Positions 36,001 to 43,803 of a stretch of DNA of 64,000 nt are shown here, one piece after another. Origin of the DNA: Paenibacillus silvisoli (lineage in GTDB: Bacteria; Bacillota; Bacilli; Paenibacillales; Paenibacillaceae); contig NZ_CP133017.1 of NCBI RefSeq assembly GCF_030866765.1, forward strand, positions 15,001 to 79,000. Direction: 5' to 3'. A program made the position numbers and the translations under genes. How positions within the stretch are numbered: the first letter of the stretch is position 1; each line of letters begins with the position of its first letter. A model generated the notes under the pieces. The model made no database searches. It saw nothing but the letters and a program-made list of their open reading frames with translations, and was not told where the DNA came from.

Positions 36001-37011
36001 ATGAAGAGAACGAAACGGATGTTGTCGCTGCTGCTGCTTGCGGCGATGTTGACGGTGCTGGCCGGCTGCGGCGGCTCCAAGGAAGCCTCGACGGGAACGG
36101 ACGATTCGCCGATCACGATCGCGCTGAGTCCGTGGCCGGGCTGGTTTTTCTGGTTTCTGGTCGATGAGAAAGGCTTCTTCGACAAGCATGGCGTAAAGGT
36201 TGAGCTCAAATGGTTTCCGGTCTACAGCGATTCTCTTCAAGCGCTCTCCACGGGCAAGGTGGACGCGAACAGCCAGACGCTCAGCGACACGCTCGCTCCG
36301 GCTTCCAAGGGCATCGGCCTGAAGGCCGTGCTCGTCAACGACAACTCCTTCGGCGGCGACGCCATCGTGAGCAAGCCGGAGTTTAACTCCATCGCCGACC
36401 TGAAGGGGAAGACGATCGCAACCGAGCTCGGCACGGTTGACCATCTGCTGCTCCTGACCGCGCTGGATCAGAACGGGCTTACGGAGAAGGATGTCAATTA
36501 CGTCAACATGACGGTCAACGATGCGGGACCTGCTTTTATCTCCGGCAAAACGGACGCTTCCGTCCTATGGGAGCCGTTCCAGACGAAAGCCGTTAAAGAG
36601 GGCAAAGGCAAGGTGCTCTTCTCTTCCAAGGATACGCCGGGGCTCATCCCCGATCTGCTCGTCTTCCGCGACGAGGTCATCAAGGACCGCCCGGACGATG
36701 TGCAGAAGATCGTCGACGCGTGGTTCGACGCGCTGGACTATTTCAAAACGCACGAGGCTGAAGCGATCGAGCTAATGGCGAAGAAAGCGGAAACGACGCC
36801 GGACGATTTCAAGCTCGGGCTGGAAAGCATCAAGCTGTTCACCGCGGCCGATAACGTGGAAGCGTTCGGCAAGCGCGAAGACTATACGTCTCTCGCCTTC
36901 ACGGCTCAGAAGACGGCGGACTTCCTGCACAAGCTGGATATGGTGGATCCAATCGACGATTTCGACGCCTTGTTCGACTCTCAGTTCGTAGAAAAAGCAG
37001 CTAAGGAGTGA
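36001..37011 (+). CDS. ABC transporter substrate-binding lipoprotein, NrtA/SsuA-like (predicted guanidine-type ligand)
   Basis: A 336-residue lipoprotein (lipobox VLAGC, Cys near 23) of the nitrate/sulfonate/taurine receptor fold. The N-terminal ligand segment LSPWPGWFFWFLVDEKG is unusually aromatic, which would suit a planar cation; this is inference. The GKTIATELGTVDHLLL and WEPFQTKAV motifs are typical of the family. ATG 36001 has GGGAGTGGGGAG upstream; in-frame codons further 5' lie inside the riboswitch. Guanidine specificity is inferred from the leader, not from the protein alone. Confidence 0.85.
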   Translation: MKRTKRMLSLLLLAAMLTVLAGCGGSKEASTGTDDSPITIALSPWPGWFFWFLVDEKGFFDKHGVKVELKWFPVYSDSLQALSTGKVDANSQTLSDTLAPASKGIGLKAVLVNDNSFGGDAIVSKPEFNSIADLKGKTIATELGTVDHLLLLTALDQNGLTEKDVNYVNMTVNDAGPAFISGKTDASVLWEPFQTKAVKEGKGKVLFSSKDTPGLIPDLLVFRDEVIKDRPDDVQKIVDAWFDALDYFKTHEAEAIELMAKKAETTPDDFKLGLESIKLFTAADNVEAFGKREDYTSLAFTAQKTADFLHKLDMVDPIDDFDALFDSQFVEKAAKE

Positions 37012-37018
37012 GATCCCC

Positions 37019-37840
37019 ATGTCGACGACAACGACGAGCTTGGCGAAAACGAGCCGCAGACGGCCGAACCGGCTGCAAATTTTCAAGGATATCGGCGGGA
37101 GGCCATTCGCCTTTACCGCCGGATTCTCCTTCATCCTCCTGCTGGTTGTCTGGGCGGCGCTCAGCTACACCGAGGCGGTCAATCCGGTGTTTCTGCCGAC
37201 CCCCGATAAAGTCATCGTCGAGATGGTCCAGCTGCTCGGAACGGCCGAGTACTGGCATCACATCGGCATCAGCGTCTTCCGCGTATCGGCAGGCTTTCTG
37301 CTCGCTTGCATCATCGGCATCCCGATCGGTATCTTCGCAGGGACGTTCAAGTACGGCGAGGCGTTCGTTGAGCCGCCGATGGAATTTATCCGCTACATGC
37401 CGGCCGTGGCGTTCATTCCGCTCATTATGGTGTGGGCGGGCATCGGCGAATGGGCTAAAATCCTGCTCATCTTCATCGGCTGCTTCTTCCAGCTGGTGCT
37501 GATGGTGGCGGATAACACCCGCCGCGTCTCCCACGATCTGCTGCAAGCGTCCTTCACGCTTGGGGCAGGCCGCTGGAAGGCGATCGAGACGGTGCTCATA
37601 CCCGCCATCCAGCCGCAGCTGATGCATACGCTCCGCCTAATTCTCGGCTGGGCGTGGACGTACCTTGTCGTCGCCGAGCTCGTCGCGGTGAACAGCGGCT
37701 TGGGCTACGCCATCATGAAGGCGCAGCGGTTTCTGAATACGGATCAAATTTTCGTCGGAATTATCGTCATCGGGCTGCTCGGCCTCATCAGCGACCGGAT
37801 CTTCGCATTCTTGAACCGCCGCCTGTTCCCTTGGGCGTAG
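37019..37840 (+). CDS. ABC transporter permease, NrtB/SsuC-like
   Basis: A 273-residue permease with about six membrane segments. The ATPase-contact (EAA-type) loop reads AGRWKAIETVLIPAIQPQLM near residue 180. It begins 7 bp after the substrate-binding gene and belongs to the same operon. It forms the pore with a second copy of itself. Confidence 0.88.
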   Translation: MSTTTTSLAKTSRRRPNRLQIFKDIGGRPFAFTAGFSFILLLVVWAALSYTEAVNPVFLPTPDKVIVEMVQLLGTAEYWHHIGISVFRVSAGFLLACIIGIPIGIFAGTFKYGEAFVEPPMEFIRYMPAVAFIPLIMVWAGIGEWAKILLIFIGCFFQLVLMVADNTRRVSHDLLQASFTLGAGRWKAIETVLIPAIQPQLMHTLRLILGWAWTYLVVAELVAVNSGLGYAIMKAQRFLNTDQIFVGIIVIGLLGLISDRIFAFLNRRLFPWA

Positions 37841-37915
37841 TTGAACGAGGCTTAGGGAGAATCGAGTGTCGCGTGAATCGTGTGAACTGCGAAGCTAAAC
37901 AAGGAGTTGATGGCC

Positions 37916-38749
37916 ATGGAAGCCGTGAAACGAGAAGCGATCTATGAGGAGAAGGCGGCAAGCGAGAAGGGAAGAGGCCGCGTTGCGGCAGTCCCGCGCG
38001 GCGAAATTACGATCAGCGGCCTGCAGAAGGTGTACGAGACGAAGAAAAGCCGCTTCGAGGCGCTGCGCGATATCGACCTTCGCATCGGCACGAATGAATT
38101 CGTGACCATCGTCGGTCCGTCGGGCTGCGGCAAATCGACGCTGCTGCGCATCGTCGCGGGTCTCGACGAGCTGACGGCAGGCTCCGTGGCCCTCGACGGC
38201 GAAGAAGTTATAGGGCCGGGTCCGGAACGGGGCATGGTGTTCCAAGGCTACACGCTGTTCCCGTGGCTTACGGTTCGCGAGAACATCGAATACGGGCCGA
38301 AGCTTAAAGGCGTATCCACCTTGGAGCGGCGCGCGATCAGCAATCATTTTTTGAAGGTGATTAAACTGGAAGCCTTCGCCGGCGCCTATCCGAAGCAGCT
38401 TTCCGGCGGGATGAAGCAGCGGGTCGCGATCGCGCGGGCGCTCGCCAACCGCCCCAAGGTGCTGCTGATGGATGAACCGTTCGGCGCGCTCGATGCCCAA
38501 ACGAAGCTGGAGATGCAGGAGATGCTGCTGGAGGTTTGGGAGAAGGAGAAGACGACGGTGCTGTTCATCACCCATGATATCGACGAGGCGATCTTCCTGT
38601 CGCAGCTCATTGTCGTCATGGGCGCGGGACCGGGGCGCATTCTCAATACGTTCGAGGTGCCTTTGCCGGATAAACGTACGCCGGAGGTTCGCGAGCTGCC
38701 GTCGTTTCTGGCGCTGAAGCGGGAGCTCGGGCAGCTGCTGAAGCATTAA
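37916..38749 (+). CDS. ABC transporter ATPase, NrtD/SsuB-like
   Basis: A 277-residue ATPase: Walker A GPSGCGKST (near 67-75), Q-loop VFQGYTLFPWLTV, signature LSGGMKQRVAIARAL, Walker B VLLMDEPFGALD and switch THDIDEA. The variant Q-loop (QGYTLFPW) is common in this subfamily. ATG 37916 is preferred to ATG 37910 because AAGGAG (37901-37906) is then 9 bp away. The first 35 residues are a charged extension ahead of the ATPase fold. Confidence 0.9.
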   Translation: MEAVKREAIYEEKAASEKGRGRVAAVPRGEITISGLQKVYETKKSRFEALRDIDLRIGTNEFVTIVGPSGCGKSTLLRIVAGLDELTAGSVALDGEEVIGPGPERGMVFQGYTLFPWLTVRENIEYGPKLKGVSTLERRAISNHFLKVIKLEAFAGAYPKQLSGGMKQRVAIARALANRPKVLLMDEPFGALDAQTKLEMQEMLLEVWEKEKTTVLFITHDIDEAIFLSQLIVVMGAGPGRILNTFEVPLPDKRTPEVRELPSFLALKRELGQLLKH

Positions 38750-38786
38750 GATAAGGTAATCTTATGAGGCGAAGGAGCGATCCGGC

Positions 38787-38912
38787 ATGGCGGTTAACAA
38801 TGATTTAAGTGGCGCCGGCCGCAGCGGCGGCAGCGTCAATAAGCGGGTATTGTCCATTCTCGGTCACATCGTCCGCATCATGTTCTTCCGGCATCCCGGA
38901 GCTCTTCGTTAG
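38787..38912 (+). CDS. Candidate small protein (41 aa) at the end of the guanidine-switch operon
   Basis: ATG 38787 has AAGGAG (38772-38777) at a 9-bp spacing. The 41-residue product has a Gly/Ser-rich N-terminus and an amphipathic C-terminal helix (VLSILGHIVRIMFF) ending in basic residues. It lies 37 bp after the ATPase gene. Its last codons fall within the operon terminator, which makes a functional ORF less certain. No family is recognised. Confidence 0.4.
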   Translation: MAVNNDLSGAGRSGGSVNKRVLSILGHIVRIMFFRHPGALR

Positions 38913-38934
38913 AGCTGCGGGGTGCTTTTCTTTT
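38891..38934 (+). terminator. Terminator of the riboswitch-controlled ABC operon
   Basis: GCATCCCGGAGCTC (38891-38904) pairs with GAGCTGCGGGGTGC (38912-38925), then TTTTCTTTT. Confidence 0.88.
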
Positions 38935-38999
38935 GCCCGCGGAATAATGGAAGATACCGCCAGCGGCGGAGATACAAGGCTTGTGCCCCTTTTCCACGT

Positions 39000-39029
39000 G
39001 CATAAGAAATTGGGAGGGGATGAATACTA
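39000..39029 (+). promoter_or_regulatory. Candidate sigma-G promoter of spoVT
   Basis: GCATA (39000-39004), 18-bp spacer, AATACTA (39023-39029), one base from the CATNHTA -10. B. subtilis spoVT is transcribed by sigma-G. Confidence 0.5.
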
Positions 39030-39151
39030 TGGTCAGATCGAAAATCACCTTATTCAAGGATCCTCTCCTCTTGAACGATAAAGATTTTTGCAGCAGCTTC
39101 AAGTCCAGTCCAGTCCAATTCAAAACCTTCAAAGGAAAGTGGGGCAACTAG
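39029..39151 (+). CDS. Candidate leader ORF (40 aa) before spoVT
   Basis: GGGAGGGG lies 8 bp before ATG 39029, and the ORF ends 3 bp before the spoVT ATG, an arrangement that would couple translation. The product is Lys/Phe/Ser-rich with one Cys and resembles nothing known. If the sigma-G promoter at 39000-39029 is real, its transcript would start after this ATG, so the two calls compete. Confidence 0.3.
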   Translation: MVRSKITLFKDPLLLNDKDFCSSFKSSPVQFKTFKGKWGN

Positions 39152-39154
39152 AAC

Positions 39155-39697
39155 ATGAAAGCAACTGGAATTGTCCGTCGTATCGATGATCTCGGCCGGG
39201 TCGTCATCCCTAAGGAAATCCGCCGAACACTGCGCATACGCGAGGGCGACCCGCTGGAAATATTCGTTGATCGTGACGGCGAAGTTATTTTGAAGAAGTA
39301 TTCCCCGATTGGAGAGCTTGGCGATTTCGCGAAAGAATATGCGGAGTCTTTGTCGGAGAGCACGAGCCATATCGCGCTCATTACGGACAGGGACAACATC
39401 ATAGCCGTCGCGGGCGCGTCGAAGAAGGATTACTTGGAGAAGCAGATCGGCTCCATGCTGGAGAGCTGTATGGAAAACCGCAAGACGCTTCTGGAGGCCG
39501 GCGGCGGCTCCTACGAGGTCGTGAAGGATATTGGCGAAACGTTCAGCTCCTTCGTTGCGGCTCCGATTGTGGCCGGTGGTGATCCGATCGGTACGGTAGT
39601 GCTGTTGAGCAAGGACGAGAATATGAAGATGTCGCAAATGGAAACGAAGATGGCGGAAACCGCTGCGGGTTTCCTCGCCAAGCAAATGGAGCAGTAG
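39155..39697 (+). CDS. spoVT: Stage V sporulation regulator SpoVT
   Basis: A 180-residue AbrB-like regulator of sigma-G genes. An N-terminal swapped-hairpin DNA-binding domain (MKATGIVRRIDDLGRVVIPK) is joined to a C-terminal GAF domain (about 55-178). It fine-tunes forespore transcription. The ATG follows AAAGGAAAGTGGGG. In Bacillus spoVT follows mfd directly; here about 9.5 kb of transport and lactonase genes intervene. Confidence 0.96.
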   Translation: MKATGIVRRIDDLGRVVIPKEIRRTLRIREGDPLEIFVDRDGEVILKKYSPIGELGDFAKEYAESLSESTSHIALITDRDNIIAVAGASKKDYLEKQIGSMLESCMENRKTLLEAGGGSYEVVKDIGETFSSFVAAPIVAGGDPIGTVVLLSKDENMKMSQMETKMAETAAGFLAKQMEQ

Positions 39698-39725
39698 CGC
39701 GATACAAATGGAGTACGAATACAAC

Positions 39726-39768
39726 AAGCTTCCTTGAAGAGCATGGTTCTTCTTGGGAGCTTTTTTCT
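39726..39768 (+). terminator. Terminator of spoVT
   Basis: AAGCTTCC and GAAGA pair with TCTTC and GGGAGCTT, followed by TTTT. Confidence 0.75.
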
Positions 39769-39892
39769 GTTGGCGGCTCATCCCGGGGCGGCGGTTTGGG
39801 GTATAATGGGGGCAGGAGAAGAGAGTAGGCAGGTGCGCATCGTTTTGAAACATGGGGAAGTTGAACATCCAAGCCCGGGTTCCGGGCGGGAT

Positions 39893-41692
39893 ATGAATGA
39901 GGTTCAAGAACAGAATCAGTTCCGGACGGCAAAGAAAGGCGTGCTGCGCGGAGCCGCTCTTATGGGTGCTGCCATGCTGGTGAGCAAGGCGCTCGGTACG
40001 ATGCAAAAAATTCCGCTGCAAAATATAGCCGGAGACCGCGTGTTCGGGATCTACAATGCGGTCTATCCCCTTTATCAGCTGCTGCTCGTGATGGTCACCG
40101 CCGGCTTTCCGATCGCGGTATCGCTGGTTGTGGCCGAGCATGAGGTGGCCGGCGACGAGGACGGCGCGAGACGTGTGCTTCGGGCCAGCTCGCTGCTGAT
40201 GTTCGTCAGCGGCGCGATCGGCTTCGTGCTGCTCTGGCTGGGCGCCGAGCGCATCGCGATATGGCTCGGCGATTCGGCTGCGGCGCCCGCCGTGCGCACC
40301 GCGTCGCTGGCGCTCTGGGTCGCGCCGGTCATGGCCGCGCTGCGCGGCTATTTTCAAGGGCGGGGCCAGATGCTGCCCTCGGCCGTGTCGCAGCTGTCGG
40401 AGCAGACCGTCCGCGTTGCGGGCATGCTTGCGCTGCTCGCGATCGGCTGGCACTATGGCTGGTCCGACGCGAAGCTTGCGGCCGGCGCCACGTCGGGCTC
40501 GGCGATCGGCGGCGCCGCGGGGCTTGCTGTGATTGCGGGGCTTTGGCTGCGGTGGGAGCGGGTGCTGGGGCGAGTGCAAGTACAAGTGCAGGTGCAAGAG
40601 CAGGGGCGAGAGCGAGAGCAAGAGCAGATGCAAGAGCAGGAGCAAGAGCAAGTGCTGGTGCAAGAACAGATGCAAGAGCAAGTGCGGGATACAAGGCAAA
40701 GGCAAGAAGAGGAACGACAACAACAGGTGAGTCAGAGAAAGAGTAGTGGGGGGCAGCTGTTCGGGATGATGAAACGGCTTGCGATGCTCGCCGTTCCGGT
40801 CACGCTTGGCGCGCTGGCCGTGCCGGCGCTTGGCGTGGTGGATGCCTTTACGGTTCCGCGATTGCTGCGCGCCGGCACCGGCGTGACGCCAGCGGAAGCG
40901 ATGACGCTCTTCGGCTTGTACAGCCGGGGCCAGCCGCTTGTGCAGCTGGTCGTCATGGTTGCGGGCGCGATGGGCGCCGCGCTTGTTCCCGCGCTAGCGG
41001 CCGCCCGCGTTCGCCGGGACGCGGCCGCCTCGCGGCAGCAGGCGGCCTTCGTGCTGCGCGCCGCGTGGGGCATCGGCGCAGCCGCCGCTTTGGGGCTCGC
41101 GCTGCTGGCCGAGCCCATTAATGTGATGCTGTACGCGGACGATGCCGGATCGCGTACGTTTGCCCTTGTCGGGTGCACGGCGCTCGCGGGCACCGTCAGC
41201 GCGATCGCGGCCGCGGTGCTGCAAGGGCTGGGGGCGGTGCGCGCCCCCGCCTTGTTCATGCTGGCCGCGGCAGCGCTCAAGGCGGCGTTCAACGCCGCCC
41301 TTGTGCCGGCCTACGGCACGGCCGGCGCAGCCTGCGCCGGCATCGCTGCGCTTACTGCGGCCGCCCTGCTCGGCACGGGCGCCGTCCGCCGCGCCTGCGG
41401 CGCGGCCATGCCCGCGCGAAGCGCCGCGGGCATTGGACTCGCGCTCGCGGTCATGGCCGCGGTGCTCGTCCTGGCCGAGCGCGGCGGAGCTCCGCTGCTC
41501 GGCCTTGCGCTGCCGCCTAGGGCGGCAGCCTGCGCGCTCGCGCTCGGGGGCACCGCCCTCGGCGGAGCGCTGTTCGCCGCCGCCGCGCTGCGCTTCGGCG
41601 GCGTGACCGCGCGCGAGCTGCGCGCGCTTCCGGGCGGCGAGGCATTGGCCGCCCGCCTGAGCCGCTGGCGGCTGCTCCCCGCCGGCGACTAG
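39893..41692 (+). CDS. yabM: MurJ/SpoVB-family lipid flippase YabM with internal Gln/Glu repeat
   Basis: A polytopic MOP-superfamily exporter, 599 residues with about 14 membrane segments; it starts with the family motif VLRGAALMGAAMLVSKALG. Such proteins flip undecaprenyl-linked precursors. Residues about 228-281, in a cytosolic loop, are a charged low-complexity run of Gln, Glu and Arg. The second half is extremely Ala-rich. The start is uncertain: ATG 39893 is used because homology begins just after it; GTG 39833 would add 20 residues. It lies between spoVT and yabN as in Bacillus. Confidence 0.88.
   Translation: MNEVQEQNQFRTAKKGVLRGAALMGAAMLVSKALGTMQKIPLQNIAGDRVFGIYNAVYPLYQLLLVMVTAGFPIAVSLVVAEHEVAGDEDGARRVLRASSLLMFVSGAIGFVLLWLGAERIAIWLGDSAAAPAVRTASLALWVAPVMAALRGYFQGRGQMLPSAVSQLSEQTVRVAGMLALLAIGWHYGWSDAKLAAGATSGSAIGGAAGLAVIAGLWLRWERVLGRVQVQVQVQEQGREREQEQMQEQEQEQVLVQEQMQEQVRDTRQRQEEERQQQVSQRKSSGGQLFGMMKRLAMLAVPVTLGALAVPALGVVDAFTVPRLLRAGTGVTPAEAMTLFGLYSRGQPLVQLVVMVAGAMGAALVPALAAARVRRDAAASRQQAAFVLRAAWGIGAAAALGLALLAEPINVMLYADDAGSRTFALVGCTALAGTVSAIAAAVLQGLGAVRAPALFMLAAAALKAAFNAALVPAYGTAGAACAGIAALTAAALLGTGAVRRACGAAMPARSAAGIGLALAVMAAVLVLAERGGAPLLGLALPPRAAACALALGGTALGGALFAAAALRFGGVTARELRALPGGEALAARLSRWRLLPAGD
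40580..40727 (+). repeat. Hexamer-based low-complexity repeat in yabM
   Basis: Imperfect tandem units of CAAGAG, CAGATG, CAGGAG and CAAGTG type run through this stretch in phase with the reading frame, encoding Gln-Glu dipeptides. The composition (A/G-rich on one strand) differs sharply from the GC-rich flanks. Confidence 0.8.
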
Positions 41693-41853
41693 CCGCTTAC
41701 AGAAGAAGAGTCTCAGGAGCGCTACATTTGTCCAAACTGAACAATAACAAGCGAAAGAAGTGCCGCAGGAGCACTACATACATGTCAAAATAAGCGAAAC
41801 CAGTCAAAGAAGAGCCCCTAGAACTCTTCTTTCCCAAAGGAGGAACCGATACC

Positions 41854-43350
41854 TTGAACCACCAACAACAACAACAAGCGAACATTACCGTCGTCGGACT
41901 CGGCTCCGGCGACGAGGAGCAGCTGACGCTTGGCGTCTGGCGCAGGCTGAAGGAGGCGTCCCATCGCTTCGTGCGCACGGACAAGCATCCGATGATGCGG
42001 CTGTTTCGCAACCATCAGCTGGCTTACGAGTCGTTCGATGCGATCTACGAGCAGATGGATTCTTTTCCCGATGTGTACGATGCGATCACCGAGCAGCTCA
42101 TCGACCGCGCTCGAAACAACGCCAGCATCATCTACGCCGTACCCGGCCATCCGATGGTGGCGGAGCGGACCGTACAGCTGCTGCGCGAGCGCTGCCCGGA
42201 GCACGGCATCGAACTGCTCATTCTAGGCGGTGAAAGCTTCCTCGATCAAGCGTTCACCCGGCTCGGCTTCGATCCGATCGAGGGCTTCCAGCTGCTGGAC
42301 GCCGCGGAGCTCAAAACATCGCTCATCCGCACCGAGCTGCACACCATCATCGGCCAAGTGTACGACGAATTTACCGCGTCGGACGTAAAGCTGGCGCTGA
42401 TGGAGACGCTGCCCGACGACTATCCCGTCACGATCGGCCATGCCTTAGGCGTCCCCGGCGAGGAGCAGATCCAAACCGTGCCGCTGTATGAGCTGGACAG
42501 AACGCCGGGCTACGGCAACCTATCGCTTATTTACCTGCCGCGTTCGACCGAAGAAAGTCTGCGTAACCGCTCCTTCGAGCGCCTGCACGAAATCGTCACC
42601 ATCCTGCGCAGTCCGGAAGGATGTCCGTGGGATCGCGAGCAAACGCACCAATCCATCCGCAAAAACTTCATCGAAGAAACGTACGAAGCGATCGAAGCGA
42701 TCGACAACGACGATCCGGACGGCATGCGCGAGGAGTTCGGCGATGTGATATTGCAGGTGATGCTGCATAGTCAGATGGAAGAAGAGGTGGGCACCTTCTC
42801 CGTCTACGATGTCATTCAATCGTTGAACGAGAAGCTGCTGTTCCGCCATCCGCACGTATTCGGCGAGACGAACGCGGGCAACTCCGAAGAAGCGCTGGCG
42901 AACTGGGAGCAAATGAAGGCCGAAGAGAAGCGACGCAAAGGCATCGATCCGGACAAAATCTCGCAGCTGGACGGCATTCCTCCCGATCTGCCGGCGCTGA
43001 TGAAAGCTTATAAGCTTCAGAAGAAAGCGGCCAAGGTCGGCTTCGATTGGGATGACGTCGGGCCTGCGCTCGACAAGATCGCGGAAGAGCTTACCGAGCT
43101 CCGCGAAGCCATTGCCAATGACGACGCCGATGAGCAGGCCAGCGAGCTGGGCGATCTCTTGTTCGCTGCCGTCAATGCGGCGCGCTTCATCAAAGCGGAC
43201 CCCGAAGAAGCGCTCTCGCGGACCAATCTCAAATTTAAGAAGAGATTTTCATATATTGAGGAGAAGCTTCGTATAAGCGGCCGAACCTTTGACCAAACTG
43301 ATTTAACAGAGATGGATCGTTACTGGGAGGAAGCGAAAAAGCTGCCCTAG
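41854..43350 (+). CDS. yabN: YabN: tetrapyrrole methylase-like / MazG nucleotide pyrophosphohydrolase fusion
   Basis: A two-domain protein of 498 residues. Residues about 10-230 form a tetrapyrrole-methylase-like domain (VVGLGSGDEEQLTLG), and about 240-495 hold a MazG NTP-pyrophosphohydrolase with CPWDREQTHQSIRKNFIEE and the metal-binding EExxE/EFGD motifs, twice. It probably cleanses aberrant nucleotides. A TTG start is used, with AAAGGAGG 8 bp upstream. The N-terminus has five consecutive Gln residues. Confidence 0.94.
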   Translation: MNHQQQQQANITVVGLGSGDEEQLTLGVWRRLKEASHRFVRTDKHPMMRLFRNHQLAYESFDAIYEQMDSFPDVYDAITEQLIDRARNNASIIYAVPGHPMVAERTVQLLRERCPEHGIELLILGGESFLDQAFTRLGFDPIEGFQLLDAAELKTSLIRTELHTIIGQVYDEFTASDVKLALMETLPDDYPVTIGHALGVPGEEQIQTVPLYELDRTPGYGNLSLIYLPRSTEESLRNRSFERLHEIVTILRSPEGCPWDREQTHQSIRKNFIEETYEAIEAIDNDDPDGMREEFGDVILQVMLHSQMEEEVGTFSVYDVIQSLNEKLLFRHPHVFGETNAGNSEEALANWEQMKAEEKRRKGIDPDKISQLDGIPPDLPALMKAYKLQKKAAKVGFDWDDVGPALDKIAEELTELREAIANDDADEQASELGDLLFAAVNAARFIKADPEEALSRTNLKFKKRFSYIEEKLRISGRTFDQTDLTEMDRYWEEAKKLP

Positions 43351-43422
43351 TAAAAAGGTTGTTAGATTCGTCAAAATTCGGCTTATTTCCTCACAAAACG
43401 TTAAAAATATTTTCCAGACAGC

Positions 43423-43447
43423 AGGATTTATTTGCTAAAAGCAGAAT
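43423..43447 (+). promoter_or_regulatory. Candidate sigma-H promoter of hbs
   Basis: AGGATTT (43423-43429), 14-bp spacer, GAAT (43444-43447). Spacing equals that of the spoVG candidate in this window. Confidence 0.55.
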
Positions 43448-43528
43448 AGTACCCTGAGGAAACTAAGCTATGCGGCAGCCATTACGCTGCCTAAAAGTAT
43501 ATTTAAACTATTAGGAGGCTAGCAAACG

Positions 43529-43801
43529 ATGAACAAAACAGATCTGATCAACAACATTGCAGCAAAAAGCGGTTTGACCAAGCGCGACGTAGAATCCGTT
43601 CTGAACGGTTTTCTCGGTGAAGTAACGGACGCGCTCGCAGGCGGAGACAAAGTGCAATTGATCGGCTTCGGCACATTCGAAACTCGCAAGCGTTCCGGCC
43701 GTACGGGCCGCAACCCGCAAACGGGCAACCCGATCACAATCGCAGAATCTAAAGTTCCTGCGTTCAAGGCCGGCAATAAATTGAAAGAAGCGATCAAGTA
43801 A
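43529..43801 (+). CDS. hbs: DNA-binding protein HU
   Basis: Histone-like nucleoid protein, 90 residues: MNKTDLINNIAAKSGLTKRD, GFGTFETRKRSGRTGRNPQT (the DNA-intercalating arm region) and VPAFKAGNKLKEAIK. The length and sequence match HBsu. AGGAGG precedes the ATG. It is followed 2 bp later by rqcP. Confidence 0.97.
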   Translation: MNKTDLINNIAAKSGLTKRDVESVLNGFLGEVTDALAGGDKVQLIGFGTFETRKRSGRTGRNPQTGNPITIAESKVPAFKAGNKLKEAIK

Positions 43802-43803
43802 GC

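Noticed and set aside
39050..40723. 557-codon minus-strand ORF spanning spoVT and yabM
   Set aside because: It is antisense to two confidently identified genes and begins in the low-complexity repeat (Leu/His runs).
40261..40746. 161-codon plus-strand ORF overlapping yabM
   Set aside because: Alternative frame of the GC-rich, repeat-bearing yabM sequence; no start signal and no conserved features.
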